Made by a program: the position numbers and the translations under genes | The notes under the pieces: generated by a model | What the model saw: the letters and a program-made list of their open reading frames with translations, nothing else | Database searches by the model: none | What the model was told of the DNA's origin: nothing | Shown here: positions 1-7,295 of the stretch, in pieces | Numbering within the stretch: position 1 is the first letter of the stretch | Layout of the letters: every line of letters starts with the position of its first letter | Origin: Flavobacteriaceae bacterium | GTDB lineage: Bacteria; Bacteroidota; Bacteroidia; Flavobacteriales; Flavobacteriaceae | Direction: 5' to 3' | DNA length: 14,840 bases | Assembly (NCBI GenBank): GCA_016763715.1 | Contig: JAESTG010000303.1 | Location: 1 to 14,840 of the forward strand

Positions 1-542
1 AATTTTTCTAAATAGTTTTTTCGTGTGAGCATCCAAAGATTAACTTCTTGCTCAAAGTTCAATGACCCAGGAATTGTGATGTGACGCTTTACGAATTCAA
101 ATCCAAGTTTTTGAAGAGTTCTATTGGGAGCTGGATTTAAGACATATGGTTCACAATATAAATTTTGTAAGTCGAAGTGCTCAAAAAAGAAGGGAAGTGA
201 TCTTCGAACTAGTTTTTGTCCCAGCCCTTTCTGCCTATTTGAGTTACTCCAAAGATGTAAATGCATATATGCTTGTTGACCAAATATAATCTGATTTATA
301 TTGGTATGGCCAATTTGAGTGCCGTTTTCTTCCCAGATAAGGGCATAAGATTGTTTTCTGTCTATTGGAAGTTCCAATTGCTCTCTAAGTGCCGTTACTA
401 ACTCTGATCGTTTGGGAAGTTTGGATAAATCAACGCCCATAGCTACCAGATGTCTTGGGTTTGACAGCAACCAATAGTCGGCCAGTATTTCGATATCTTG
501 TATTTCCATAGGTCGAACTAGTAAGTTGTTGGTTTTATCCAT
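1..542 (-). CDS. GNAT-family N-acetyltransferase (3' end cut by window edge)
   Basis: My translation from the ATG at 542-540 stays open for 180 codons to the window edge, so the C-terminus is missing, probably only a few residues. The protein opens with MDKTNNLLVRPMEIQDIEIL, the usual first strand and helix of GNAT enzymes. A central segment (HLHLWSNSNRQKGLGQKLVR) fits the acetyl-CoA-binding motif A, in which a Q/RxxGxG/A loop holds the cofactor pyrophosphate. A later CEPYVLNPAPNRTLQKLGFE segment is the typical 'N..a...lekLGF' motif B of the RimJ/RimL-like Acetyltransf_3 group. These enzymes move an acetyl group from acetyl-CoA to an amine; the substrate cannot be told. A good ribosome-binding site (AAAGGTGA) lies about 9 nt before the start. 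The gene is divergent from the oxoprolinase operon and appears unrelated to it. Confidence 0.85.
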   Translation of the reverse strand, partial: MDKTNNLLVRPMEIQDIEILADYWLLSNPRHLVAMGVDLSKLPKRSELVTALREQLELPIDRKQSYALIWEENGTQIGHTNINQIIFGQQAYMHLHLWSNSNRQKGLGQKLVRRSLPFFFEHFDLQNLYCEPYVLNPAPNRTLQKLGFEFVKRHITIPGSLNFEQEVNLWMLTRKNYLEK

Positions 543-571
543 TGTTTGAAGTCACCTTTTAATTGGTAGAT

Positions 572-603
572 TAAATATACAGGTATCTTCGGAATTGTTC
601 AAA
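572..603 (-). promoter_or_regulatory. Bacteroidota-type promoter for the GNAT gene
   Basis: Read on the minus strand, TTTG (603-600) is followed after 20 nt by TATATTTA (579-572). This matches the Bacteroidota -33 box TTTG and 7 of 8 positions of the -7 box TAnnTTTG at normal spacing. Transcription would begin near 565, giving a leader of about 22 nt that carries the AAAGGTGA ribosome-binding site. The match is by eye only. Confidence 0.45.
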
Positions 604-624
604 CTTAGAATGTATTGATATTGC

Positions 625-660
625 TTGGTTTAACAAAAACGATTTTTTCAATTACCTTTA
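625..660 (+). promoter_or_regulatory. Weak candidate promoter for the DUF2891-pxp operon
   Basis: TACCTTTA at 653-660 matches 7 of 8 positions of the Bacteroidota -7 box TAnnTTTG. The nearest upstream TTGG (625-628) is 24 nt away, slightly long for the -33 box. A promoter for the plus-strand operon must lie in this 143-bp divergent gap unless it starts inside the acetyltransferase gene, so the location is sensible, but the boxes are weak. Confidence 0.25.
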
Positions 661-685
661 GTTCTGAAAAAATAAACCCATTCAT

Positions 686-1816
686 TTGAAACATCTTACT
701 ACATATTTAATATTAGTCCTTCTTTTTGGAGCTTGTGCCGAAAAAAACAAAAGTGATACTGGTCATGATTCCGAAGAAAAAGTAAACCTTCCCATCAAAC
801 AATCAAGTGCCCCAAGTTTTACAATTGCAGATGCAAATAAACTTATTGCGCTTCCATTACATTGTGTGGAAACAGAGTATCCGAACAAACTAGGACAAAC
901 AATTGGTAGTGATGAGGATCTAAAATCACCAACCCAATTGCATCCTATTTTTTATGGATGTTTTGATTGGCATAGTGCCGTACATGGTTATTGGAGTATG
1001 GTGACGCTACTCAAAACTTTTCCTGAAATGGATGATGCAGCACATGTAAGAGAGATATTGATGGCTAATATTACTTCAGAAAAAATAGAACTAGAGGTGC
1101 TTTATTTTGAAGGAAAATATAATAAGTCCTACGAGCGAACTTATGGTTGGGCTTGGTTACTAAAACTGGCAGAAACATTAAAAACATGGGACGATCCCAT
1201 GGCACAGGGACTATATAAAACATTGCAGCCCCTTACCGATGTGATTGTCACAAAATATCTTGAGTTTCTTCCAAAGTTGGTGTATCCTATAAGAGTAGGA
1301 GAGCATACCAACACAGCTTTCGGACTTACATTTGCCTATGATTATGCAGTAGCTGCTGAGCATCTGGAGTTGAAGACTCTTATTGAAAATCGAGTGCAAG
1401 ATTTTTATTTAAATGATAGTCAGTGTCCAATACAATGGGAGCCAAGCGGCTACGATTTTTTGTCTCCTTGTCTTGAGGAAATTGACATTATGAGACGTGT
1501 GCTCGAACCCAATCTATTTAAAGAATGGCTCGGGCGTTTTATGCCACAATTAGCGAATACAGACTTTTCTTTAGATGTGGGAGAAGTTAGTGATCGAACC
1601 GATGGAAAATTGGTGCATCTTGATGGACTCAATTTCAGCAGGGCATGGGTATTGTATGGTCTAGCGAATCAGTATCCAGAATTTGAGCACTTGAAGTATG
1701 TAGCCAATAATCATATTGCTTATTCATATCCTAATTTGGTTGGAGATAGTTACGAAGGAGGGCATTGGTTGGGTAGTTTTGCCATTTATGCGTTAGAAAC
1801 TTTTAGTAACAAATGA
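686..1816 (+). CDS. DUF2891 family lipoprotein, first gene of the oxoprolinase operon
   Basis: Translation begins at a TTG codon: an in-frame TGA lies at 665-667, no ATG lies between, and only this start keeps the signal peptide. Residues 1-17 form a lipoprotein signal with lipobox L-F-G-A-C (Cys17), so the mature protein should be anchored to a membrane on the outer side. The rest matches DUF2891 from recall of the family. Conserved blocks include HPIFYGCFDWHSAVHGYW (86-103), SYERTYGWAWLLKL (148-161), RVGEHTNTAFGL (203-214), EPSGYDFLSPCLEE (252-265), HLDGLNFSRAW (311-321) and YEGGHWLGSFAIYAL (356-370). These aromatic, His, Glu and Asp-rich helices resemble an alpha/alpha-barrel enzyme or binding protein, but no activity is established. 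The stop overlaps the next start as ATGA (1813-1816), which points to translational coupling with the transporter and a role in the same pathway. Confidence 0.85.
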   Translation: MKHLTTYLILVLLFGACAEKNKSDTGHDSEEKVNLPIKQSSAPSFTIADANKLIALPLHCVETEYPNKLGQTIGSDEDLKSPTQLHPIFYGCFDWHSAVHGYWSMVTLLKTFPEMDDAAHVREILMANITSEKIELEVLYFEGKYNKSYERTYGWAWLLKLAETLKTWDDPMAQGLYKTLQPLTDVIVTKYLEFLPKLVYPIRVGEHTNTAFGLTFAYDYAVAAEHLELKTLIENRVQDFYLNDSQCPIQWEPSGYDFLSPCLEEIDIMRRVLEPNLFKEWLGRFMPQLANTDFSLDVGEVSDRTDGKLVHLDGLNFSRAWVLYGLANQYPEFEHLKYVANNHIAYSYPNLVGDSYEGGHWLGSFAIYALETFSNK

Positions 1817-3042
1817 AAAATTGGCTTAAAAATATAGGTCCTGGAACACTCATTGCAGCGGCATTCATTGGTCCAGGAACGGTTACCATTTGTACTTTGG
1901 CGGGTGTGAAATATAATTTCACGCTTTTGTGGGCCATGGTGCTTTCTATTGTAGCAACTATTGTTCTTCAGGAGATGGCAGCTCGACTTGGTTTAGTTCA
2001 TGGTAAAGGGTTAGCCGAAACAGTTAAAAACGAAATTAAATTACCCATCGTTAGAACGTTCGCACTATTATTAATTCTCTCTGCAATTTTGGTTGGTAAT
2101 GCGGCCTATGAAGCTGGAAATATTAGTGGGGGAGTACTTGGACTACAGACGATTTTAAATGGAGGTACATTATCCATAGGTCAATTTGAACTAAACTACT
2201 TAAGTCTAATTATTGGAGCCATAGCTTTTGTTTTACTTTTCATTGGAAACTATAAAGTAATAGAGCGAAGTTTAATTGCTCTGGTACTTTTAATGAGCGT
2301 TTCCTTTGTGGTAACGGCTGTTGTCACTCAGCCTAATTTGACAGAAGTACTAAAGGGAATGTTTGTACCTACCATTCCTGAAGAAGGTTGGTTAACGATT
2401 GTTGCCTTAGTTGGAACTACAGTTGTTCCCTATAATTTGTTTTTACATGCTTCACTTGTTCGTGAGAAATGGAAAGGTGTTAAAGATTTGAGTGCAGCAA
2501 GGAAAGATACTTACATCTCAATAATGCTTGGAGGGTTGGTGTCTATCGCTATTATTGTGAGTGCAGCTGCTATTAAAGATGGAGAGGTTGAAAATGCAGC
2601 CGATCTAGCCAAAGGTCTGGAACCATTGTATGGTAGTTTCTCAAAGTATTTTTTAAGTATCGGTCTATTTGCAGCTGGAATAACCTCAGCAATTACAGCT
2701 CCATTAGCGGCTGCTTATGTAACTAGAGGTTGTTTTGGGTGGGAATCTAATTTGAAATCAGTTCGGTTTCGTGCTGTATGGATATTCATTTTAATGTTGG
2801 GTGTTGTTCTTTCTTCGGCAGGTTGGAAACCTATAGAGATTATCAAATTTGCTCAGGTAGCAAATGGCTTGCTGTTGCCAATTATTGCTGGTTTTCTTCT
2901 TTGGGTAGTCAATAGAAGTTCTGTGCTTGGGGATTATCGAAACACAAAATTCCAAAACATCATCGGGCTGTTAATCGTATTAACGACTGTGATTTTGGGG
3001 ATCCGTAGCTTGGAAAAAGTATTTCAATTCTCCATATTTTAA
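1813..3042 (+). CDS. Nramp-like transporter without canonical metal-binding residues
   Basis: The protein has 409 residues with about 11 hydrophobic segments and the Nramp (SLC11) layout. The hallmark unwound helix 1 is present as IGPGTVTI (19-26), and helix 6 as VGTTVVPYNLFLHASLV (200-216). In true Mn/Fe Nramps these read DPGN and A-x-x-M-P-H. Here the metal-binding Asp, Asn and Met align with Gly20, Thr23 and Val205, and the conserved His with Tyr207, so ordinary divalent-metal transport is unlikely. Similar Nramp-like genes lie beside pxpA homologues elsewhere, for example ycsG next to ycsF in Bacillus subtilis. From the operon I infer import of 5-oxoproline or a related compound across the inner membrane; the substrate is not proven. 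The start overlaps the upstream stop by 4 bp and pxpA follows after 18 bp. Automated pipelines will probably call it a 'divalent metal cation transporter'. Confidence 0.85.
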   Translation: MKNWLKNIGPGTLIAAAFIGPGTVTICTLAGVKYNFTLLWAMVLSIVATIVLQEMAARLGLVHGKGLAETVKNEIKLPIVRTFALLLILSAILVGNAAYEAGNISGGVLGLQTILNGGTLSIGQFELNYLSLIIGAIAFVLLFIGNYKVIERSLIALVLLMSVSFVVTAVVTQPNLTEVLKGMFVPTIPEEGWLTIVALVGTTVVPYNLFLHASLVREKWKGVKDLSAARKDTYISIMLGGLVSIAIIVSAAAIKDGEVENAADLAKGLEPLYGSFSKYFLSIGLFAAGITSAITAPLAAAYVTRGCFGWESNLKSVRFRAVWIFILMLGVVLSSAGWKPIEIIKFAQVANGLLLPIIAGFLLWVVNRSSVLGDYRNTKFQNIIGLLIVLTTVILGIRSLEKVFQFSIF

Positions 3043-3060
3043 TAAAATTAAGATGTTGGT

Positions 3061-3804
3061 ATGAGTCAGGTAAATAACATCGATATTAACGCAGACCTTG
3101 GTGAAGGAGGAAGGTTTGACAAGCAATTAATGCCTCTAATTTCTTCCTGTAGTATTGCATGTGGTGGACATTTCGGAGATGGTGATTCTATGCGAGCTAC
3201 GGTAAGGTTAGCGAATATGCATGGGGTTAAAGTAGGAGCTCATCCTTCCTTTCCAGATAGGAATCATTTTGGGCGAGAAGAAATGTCGATGACTCAAAGT
3301 AGTCTTACAGATTCTATTTTTGAACAATTGCTCGCGTTTTACGCTGTTTGTAAAACTGAAGACACTACCGTGAATCATATTAAATTACATGGTGCTTTAT
3401 ATAATTATGCAGCTAAGGATGCCGCAACTGCCGATGCTATAGTGGAAGCGATTATAGCAACTAAACAACGTCCTAAGCTATATGTTCAGCATGGATCCAT
3501 TCTCCATAAAAAGGCCAAAAATTTGATACCTCTAGTCTTTGAAGCCTTTATTGATCGAAGTTATAATAGCGACCTTTCCTTAGTGCCAAGGAATCACCCT
3601 AAAGCGCTAATTGAAGATCCAAAAATGGCATGGGAACAATTATTTGGGATGTTAAATGGAGGAGTTGTTCACACGGTTAATTCAGAAGTAAAACAAATAG
3701 TTGCCACTACGTTTTGTATTCATGGAGATCATAAACATTCAGTTTCTATTTTACAGTATATTCATGAAAAACTCAAGCAACATTCAATCTCCATCTATGA
3801 ATGA
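3061..3804 (+). CDS. pxpA: 5-oxoprolinase subunit PxpA (LamB/YcsF family)
   Basis: PxpA works with PxpB and PxpC in the cytoplasm as an ATP-dependent 5-oxoprolinase that hydrolyses 5-oxo-L-proline to L-glutamate. The 247-residue length is normal for the family. Its motifs run end to end: DINADLGEG (8-16), SCSIACGGHFGD (29-40), GAHPSFPDR (59-67), KLHGALYN (108-115), EAFIDRSY (161-168), RNHPKALI (177-184) and TFCIHGDH (217-224). The conserved Asp and His residues in these blocks are intact, so the protein should be active. The ribosome-binding site is weak (AAGATGTTGGT before the ATG), as is common in Bacteroidota. The 3' end overlaps the start of pxpB (ATGAATGA). The subunit assignment is firm because the family, gene order and neighbours all agree. 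Confidence 0.96.
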   Translation: MSQVNNIDINADLGEGGRFDKQLMPLISSCSIACGGHFGDGDSMRATVRLANMHGVKVGAHPSFPDRNHFGREEMSMTQSSLTDSIFEQLLAFYAVCKTEDTTVNHIKLHGALYNYAAKDAATADAIVEAIIATKQRPKLYVQHGSILHKKAKNLIPLVFEAFIDRSYNSDLSLVPRNHPKALIEDPKMAWEQLFGMLNGGVVHTVNSEVKQIVATTFCIHGDHKHSVSILQYIHEKLKQHSISIYE

Positions 3805-4525
3805 TTTTCCAACATTTCGGAATTTTGGGGAACATGCTATTCTCATAGATTGGCCTGCTTCCATAGACTTGGTGACTCATGTAAAAGTATTGAATTGTTG
3901 CGTTTTAATTAGAAAATCTTTTACTGAAGAGATTCTAGATATCGTACAAACCTATCATTCACTAGTTGTATATGTTGTTAAAACTACATACATGCAAGAG
4001 TTTCTTCAGAAATTAAAAGTCGTTATTTTAAGTTTTTCTGAAGAACAAACGAAATGCCCAAATGTTATTTCTATTCCCGTGTGTTATGAAGAACCATTTG
4101 CTATTGATTTGGCTGCGGTTGCCAAAACAAATAGGCTTTCCATTCCCGAAGTTATTCAATTGCACACAACTCCGCTTTATAAAGTTTACTTTTTAGGGTT
4201 TCTGCCAGGGTTTCCATATTTAGGAGGTTTAGATGCACGATTGCATATTGAAAGACGAATTGAACCACGCCCTAGAGTCGAAAAGGGAAGTGTAGGCATA
4301 GGAGGAAGGCAAACAGGCATTTATCCAAATGATTCACCTGGTGGTTGGAATATTATTGGAAGAACACCATTACAACTCTTTGATGCATCTAGTCAACAAC
4401 CAACTGAGATTAACGCTGGGGATTTTATAAAATTTGAACCCATCACAAAAATAGAATTCGATTTACTACAAATTGAAACCGAATCTGGCATATTTCAATG
4501 GAGAAAGGAGGTTTATCATGATTAA
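3797..4525 (+). CDS. pxpB: 5-oxoprolinase subunit PxpB (KipI family)
   Basis: This is the second subunit of the 5-oxoprolinase, homologous to Bacillus KipI and E. coli YbgJ. From the ATG at 3797 it has 242 residues, close to KipI. The reading frame is open back to 3701 and has another ATG at 3764, but those residues read antisense-like sequence inside pxpA. The family begins at the FGEHAILIDW block (10-19), so I chose 3797. Other motifs are VCYEEPFAIDL (95-105), GFLPGFPYLGGLD (134-146), EPRPRVEKGSVGIGGRQTG (156-174) and SPGGWNIIGRTP (180-191), typical of the cyclophilin-like carboxyltransferase C/D domain of this family. The start lies inside the pxpA stop and no ribosome-binding site is evident, so translation probably depends on coupling. 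The gene overlaps pxpC by 8 bp. Confidence 0.94.
   Translation: MNDFPTFRNFGEHAILIDWPASIDLVTHVKVLNCCVLIRKSFTEEILDIVQTYHSLVVYVVKTTYMQEFLQKLKVVILSFSEEQTKCPNVISIPVCYEEPFAIDLAAVAKTNRLSIPEVIQLHTTPLYKVYFLGFLPGFPYLGGLDARLHIERRIEPRPRVEKGSVGIGGRQTGIYPNDSPGGWNIIGRTPLQLFDASSQQPTEINAGDFIKFEPITKIEFDLLQIETESGIFQWRKEVYHD
4504..4511 (+). promoter_or_regulatory. Strong Shine-Dalgarno site for pxpC
   Basis: AAAGGAGG ends 6 nt before the ATG at 4518. It fixes the pxpC start at 4518 rather than at the in-frame ATG at 4473, and it is the strongest ribosome-binding site seen in the window. It lies within the last codons of pxpB. Confidence 0.8.
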
Positions 4526-5387
4526 GGTTATGGCATCTGGTTTGTACACAAGCCTTCAAGATTTGGGGCGTTTTGGTTATCGCCATCTGGGTGTTCCTTT
4601 GAGTGGAGCCATGGATATGCAAGCTGCACTTGAGGCAAATAATTTGGTAGGCAACACACCTGAATTGACAGTTATGGAATGCACTGCAAGTGGACCTGTA
4701 CTCAAGTTTGAGACCAAGGCAGTAGTTGCGATTTGTGGAGCTTTGTTTGCTTTAAAATTGGACGGAGTAGAAATTGAATTGAACAAAGCTATTGAGATTC
4801 CTGTAGGTGGTGTATTGTCTTTTGGAACTCCCTCAAAAGGTATTCGGGCATATATGGCTATTCAGGGTGGGTTTAATTCTGAAAAAGTACTTGGAAGTAA
4901 TAGTTTTTATCAAGGAATTACAAATCAGTTTCGATTGAGAAAGGGAGATGTCATTAATTTTTATTCTAATACTGAAATGTGTTTATTTGATAATACCTAT
5001 AAATATAATGGCATTAATGATTTTGATTCAGAAGAAATTGAAGTAATGAAAGGGCCAGAATTCAACGATTTATCAGAGGAGTTTCAGTCTATTTTGAATA
5101 ACACCAAGTTTGTCATAGCATCAAATAGCAATCGAATGGCTTACACTCTCGACCATTCCTTACATATTTCAGCAAAAGAAATCATTACAGCTCCTGTACA
5201 ACCAGGTACGGTACAGTTAACTCCTTCAGGAAAATTAATTTTATTAATGCGCGATGCCCAAACAACAGGCGGGTATGCCAGAACTTTTCAGCTAACAAAA
5301 TCAGCTATTAATAAATTAGCTCAAAAGCGAGCGGGAATGGTAATACGTTTTAAAATAGTCGATCTTCCTTTTCATACTCGCGTTTAA
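4518..5387 (+). CDS. pxpC: 5-oxoprolinase subunit PxpC (KipA family, biotin-dependent carboxyltransferase-like)
   Basis: This is the third subunit of the 5-oxoprolinase, homologous to KipA. From the ATG at 4518, fixed by the Shine-Dalgarno site, it has 289 residues. Family blocks are GLYTSLQDLGRFGYRHLGVP (8-27) with LSGAMD next to it, YMAIQGGF (112-119), SNRMAYTL (204-211), APVQPGTVQLTPSGK (225-239) and LMRDAQTTGGYAR (243-255). This is a full-length member, slightly shorter than many KipA proteins. The ORF overlaps the pxpB stop by 8 bp at its 5' end. Its 3' end runs 38 bp into the end of the convergent AAA+ gene, so the last 12 or so codons (VDLPFHTRV region) are read on both strands. That tail is poorly conserved in the family and may have been acquired when the two genes met. 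Confidence 0.95.
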   Translation: MIKVMASGLYTSLQDLGRFGYRHLGVPLSGAMDMQAALEANNLVGNTPELTVMECTASGPVLKFETKAVVAICGALFALKLDGVEIELNKAIEIPVGGVLSFGTPSKGIRAYMAIQGGFNSEKVLGSNSFYQGITNQFRLRKGDVINFYSNTEMCLFDNTYKYNGINDFDSEEIEVMKGPEFNDLSEEFQSILNNTKFVIASNSNRMAYTLDHSLHISAKEIITAPVQPGTVQLTPSGKLILLMRDAQTTGGYARTFQLTKSAINKLAQKRAGMVIRFKIVDLPFHTRV

Positions 5388-6681
5388 TGCCCTCCATCAA
5401 GATTTCTTTGGATAGCGTTAGGCTTTTCAAATGCAGTACTTGCAAGCTGCAATAATGTATAATATTGATGATGTTGGAACCACTAAGTTCAAATCGTTTG
5501 GCAATATCATCCATGTTGATATTGGCCGCAAGTTGAAGTTTTACAGGGGTGTTTTTCAGCCAAATTTCTTTTCTTTCTTTAGCACCAGGAAGTTCAAAAG
5601 GACAGAGAGATTGGAACCTTCTTGTAAAGGCCTCATCAATATTATCCTTGAAGTTGGATGCCAAGATAACTAGTCCAGGATGTGATTCTACACGTTGTAA
5701 TAAATATGAGACTTCTTGATTGGCGTATTTGTCATGAGCGTCACGTACGCTGGTTCTTTTTCCGAAGATAGCATCTGCCTCATCAAAAAATAATATCCAA
5801 TCTTTGTTAGCTGCTTTGTTAAACAGATTGGCAAGGTTTTTTTCGGTCTCTCCTATGTATTTTGATACTACGGTAGAAAGGTCAATACGATACACGGGTT
5901 TATTTGTAAATTTACCTAAAAGGGAAGCAGTTAGTGTTTTTCCTGTGCCAGGAGGACCGTAAAACAAAGCTCGGTATCCTGCTTTAACTCTCGATTTCAT
6001 ACCCCATTCTTCAAGAAATTCTTGATTGTGCTGTAGCCAAATTTCAAGTTCATTGATATGCTTTTTGGTTACTTCATTGAGTATCAAATCATCCCAAGTA
6101 AGGGATGTCTCCAATTTTTCTGCAGGAAAATCGGTGCTTAATTTGGGAGTTGGAATACTTCCAGATGTTAACAAATGAGCAGCATCTTTCTGTAATAATA
6201 ATTTTCCGCTCATTAGGGGTTCTCCATGAGGAACTGCATCTAGGTAAACGACGTTTTTATGTGCAAACGTATGGTCTTCGGTAAAATAATCAAAACAAGC
6301 AATGCGTTCTTTCAAATTATTCCCTCCCAATATAAATTGGACGGTTTCCCCGGTAGGTATTATTCCCCGATGATTCTTAGCCTTTGCTCCTCCAAAAATC
6401 GGAAAATCGGTACCATTAGGGAACTCTTCGGCTACTATTTCCAATAAAAAATCAGGAAGCAAATGCGGAACCAAAGCCAAAAATAGTATCACATATTCTT
6501 TAGAACCCAAATGGTTTTCTCGCACAAAGATCGCCGGTAGCGAGTCGCCCAAAGTATCTGGAGAAATTTCCGGAGCCTCTTCGTTAAAACCTGCATCCAT
6601 ATGTTTAATGCGCCAGACAATGACTTCTCGTAGGTAGGAAAAGATGATTTTCAAGTCCTGATGTTTTAGTAGTGTTTCCAA
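5350..6681 (-). CDS. AAA+ ATPase of the eCIS-associated type
   Basis: Residues 1-190 form an N-terminal domain containing ILFLALVPHLLPDFLLEIV (65-83) and FGGAKAKNHRGIIPTGETVQ (96-115). I recall this block from Bacteroidota AAA+ proteins encoded in contractile injection loci. Residues 195-443 are a complete AAA+ module: Walker A YGPPGTGKT (241-249), pore-loop-like SKYIGETEKNL (273-283), Walker B WILFFDEADAIF (295-306), sensor-1 Asn343 in LVILASNF, candidate arginine fingers R354/R355, and a sensor-2-like GSNIINI (401-407). All catalytic residues are present. The probable role is assembly, disassembly or cargo handling of the injection particle in the cytoplasm, like the Afp15-type ATPase; this is inference. 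The start is TTG at 6681; no in-frame ATG lies nearby upstream, and the next Met is residue 28. It is the last gene of the minus-strand run and overlaps pxpC tail to tail. Confidence 0.88.
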   Translation of the reverse strand: METLLKHQDLKIIFSYLREVIVWRIKHMDAGFNEEAPEISPDTLGDSLPAIFVRENHLGSKEYVILFLALVPHLLPDFLLEIVAEEFPNGTDFPIFGGAKAKNHRGIIPTGETVQFILGGNNLKERIACFDYFTEDHTFAHKNVVYLDAVPHGEPLMSGKLLLQKDAAHLLTSGSIPTPKLSTDFPAEKLETSLTWDDLILNEVTKKHINELEIWLQHNQEFLEEWGMKSRVKAGYRALFYGPPGTGKTLTASLLGKFTNKPVYRIDLSTVVSKYIGETEKNLANLFNKAANKDWILFFDEADAIFGKRTSVRDAHDKYANQEVSYLLQRVESHPGLVILASNFKDNIDEAFTRRFQSLCPFELPGAKERKEIWLKNTPVKLQLAANINMDDIAKRFELSGSNIINIIHYCSLQVLHLKSLTLSKEILMEGIKREYEKEDRLF

Positions 6682-6722
6682 AATTGATAAGTTTAATGCG
6701 TTCCTGTTACTATTGGTGCCGA

Positions 6723-7295
6723 TTATGCTTCGGTAAGTTTTACTTTTAATTGCATGGAGGTAGAACTTTGTGTGGCGTCTTCATCGTCCAAATAAGTCAC
6801 CACTATTAACCTCATACCATCTTTGACCCAACTGTATTTTGCAAAGTTTTGATATGGCTTATTAAAAACTATATCTTTTTGATCGATTTTCGGGTCCCCA
6901 AGTGCATCAATAAAATGACCTATAATATATTCTTTGACTCTTGTAAAATCTTGTAGAAAAGGCTGTAATTTATTTTCGATTTTCTGCTGAAAAAACACAC
7001 TATCGTCCGTGCCTCCTGATAATCGCCAATAATAGCCAGGATATGATTTTAGGATCAATTCTATTTTATACATTTCCAAAGAACTTGGATAGAAGTTATA
7101 ATAGAGTGTTATTTCCTCCGCTTCTCCGAGTTTATACGTGTATCTGTAATGGGGTAGTGAACCATCATCTTTATCAAATGGATTACCTTCCCGAGCCTCA
7201 ATAGCTTCCATGTTAGACCCAATAGTAACACCCCTAAAGTTGATACCTTCTGCTTTAATAATGGCTTTTACAATTTCGTCTAATTTATTTTTCAT
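6723..7295 (-). CDS. Conserved-looking hypothetical protein, eCIS accessory position
   Basis: I do not recognise this 190-residue protein. It has no signal peptide or membrane segment and should be cytoplasmic. Its look is alpha/beta: an N-terminal helix (1-16), then FRGVTIGSNMEAIEAREG (20-37), alternating strands such as EITLYYNFYP (61-70) and a C-terminal strand pair, MRLIVVTYL (161-169) and MQLKVKL (181-187). The GVTIGSNMEAI piece and a later IGHFIDALGDP (125-135) both recall the 'G(v/i)xIG.s...v' and 'lGdP' turns of small BamE-like or immunity-like proteins, but that is weak. The start overlaps the end of the TPR gene by 11 bp, so the two are probably translated together. The AAA+ gene follows after 41 bp. 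It could be an adaptor or chaperone partner of either neighbour. Confidence 0.75.
   Translation of the reverse strand: MKNKLDEIVKAIIKAEGINFRGVTIGSNMEAIEAREGNPFDKDDGSLPHYRYTYKLGEAEEITLYYNFYPSSLEMYKIELILKSYPGYYWRLSGGTDDSVFFQQKIENKLQPFLQDFTRVKEYIIGHFIDALGDPKIDQKDIVFNKPYQNFAKYSWVKDGMRLIVVTYLDDEDATQSSTSMQLKVKLTEA

Noticed and set aside
1813..3042. Calling this a Mn/Fe Nramp transporter (mntH)
   Set aside because: The DPGN and MPH metal-binding motifs are replaced and the operon concerns 5-oxoproline.
3701..3796. N-terminal extension of pxpB to the upstream ATG codons at 3701 and 3764
   Set aside because: These codons lie inside pxpA in another frame and encode residues unlike the family; KipI-type proteins start right before FGEHAILIDW, matching the ATG at 3797.
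4473..4517. pxpC start at 4473
   Set aside because: The AAAGGAGG site 6 nt before 4518 and the family N-terminus (IKVMASGLYTSLQD) show that 4518 is the start.
5431..5673. Plus-strand ORF of 80 codons after pxpC
   Set aside because: It lies wholly antisense within the AAA+ coding region, which has intact Walker and sensor motifs.
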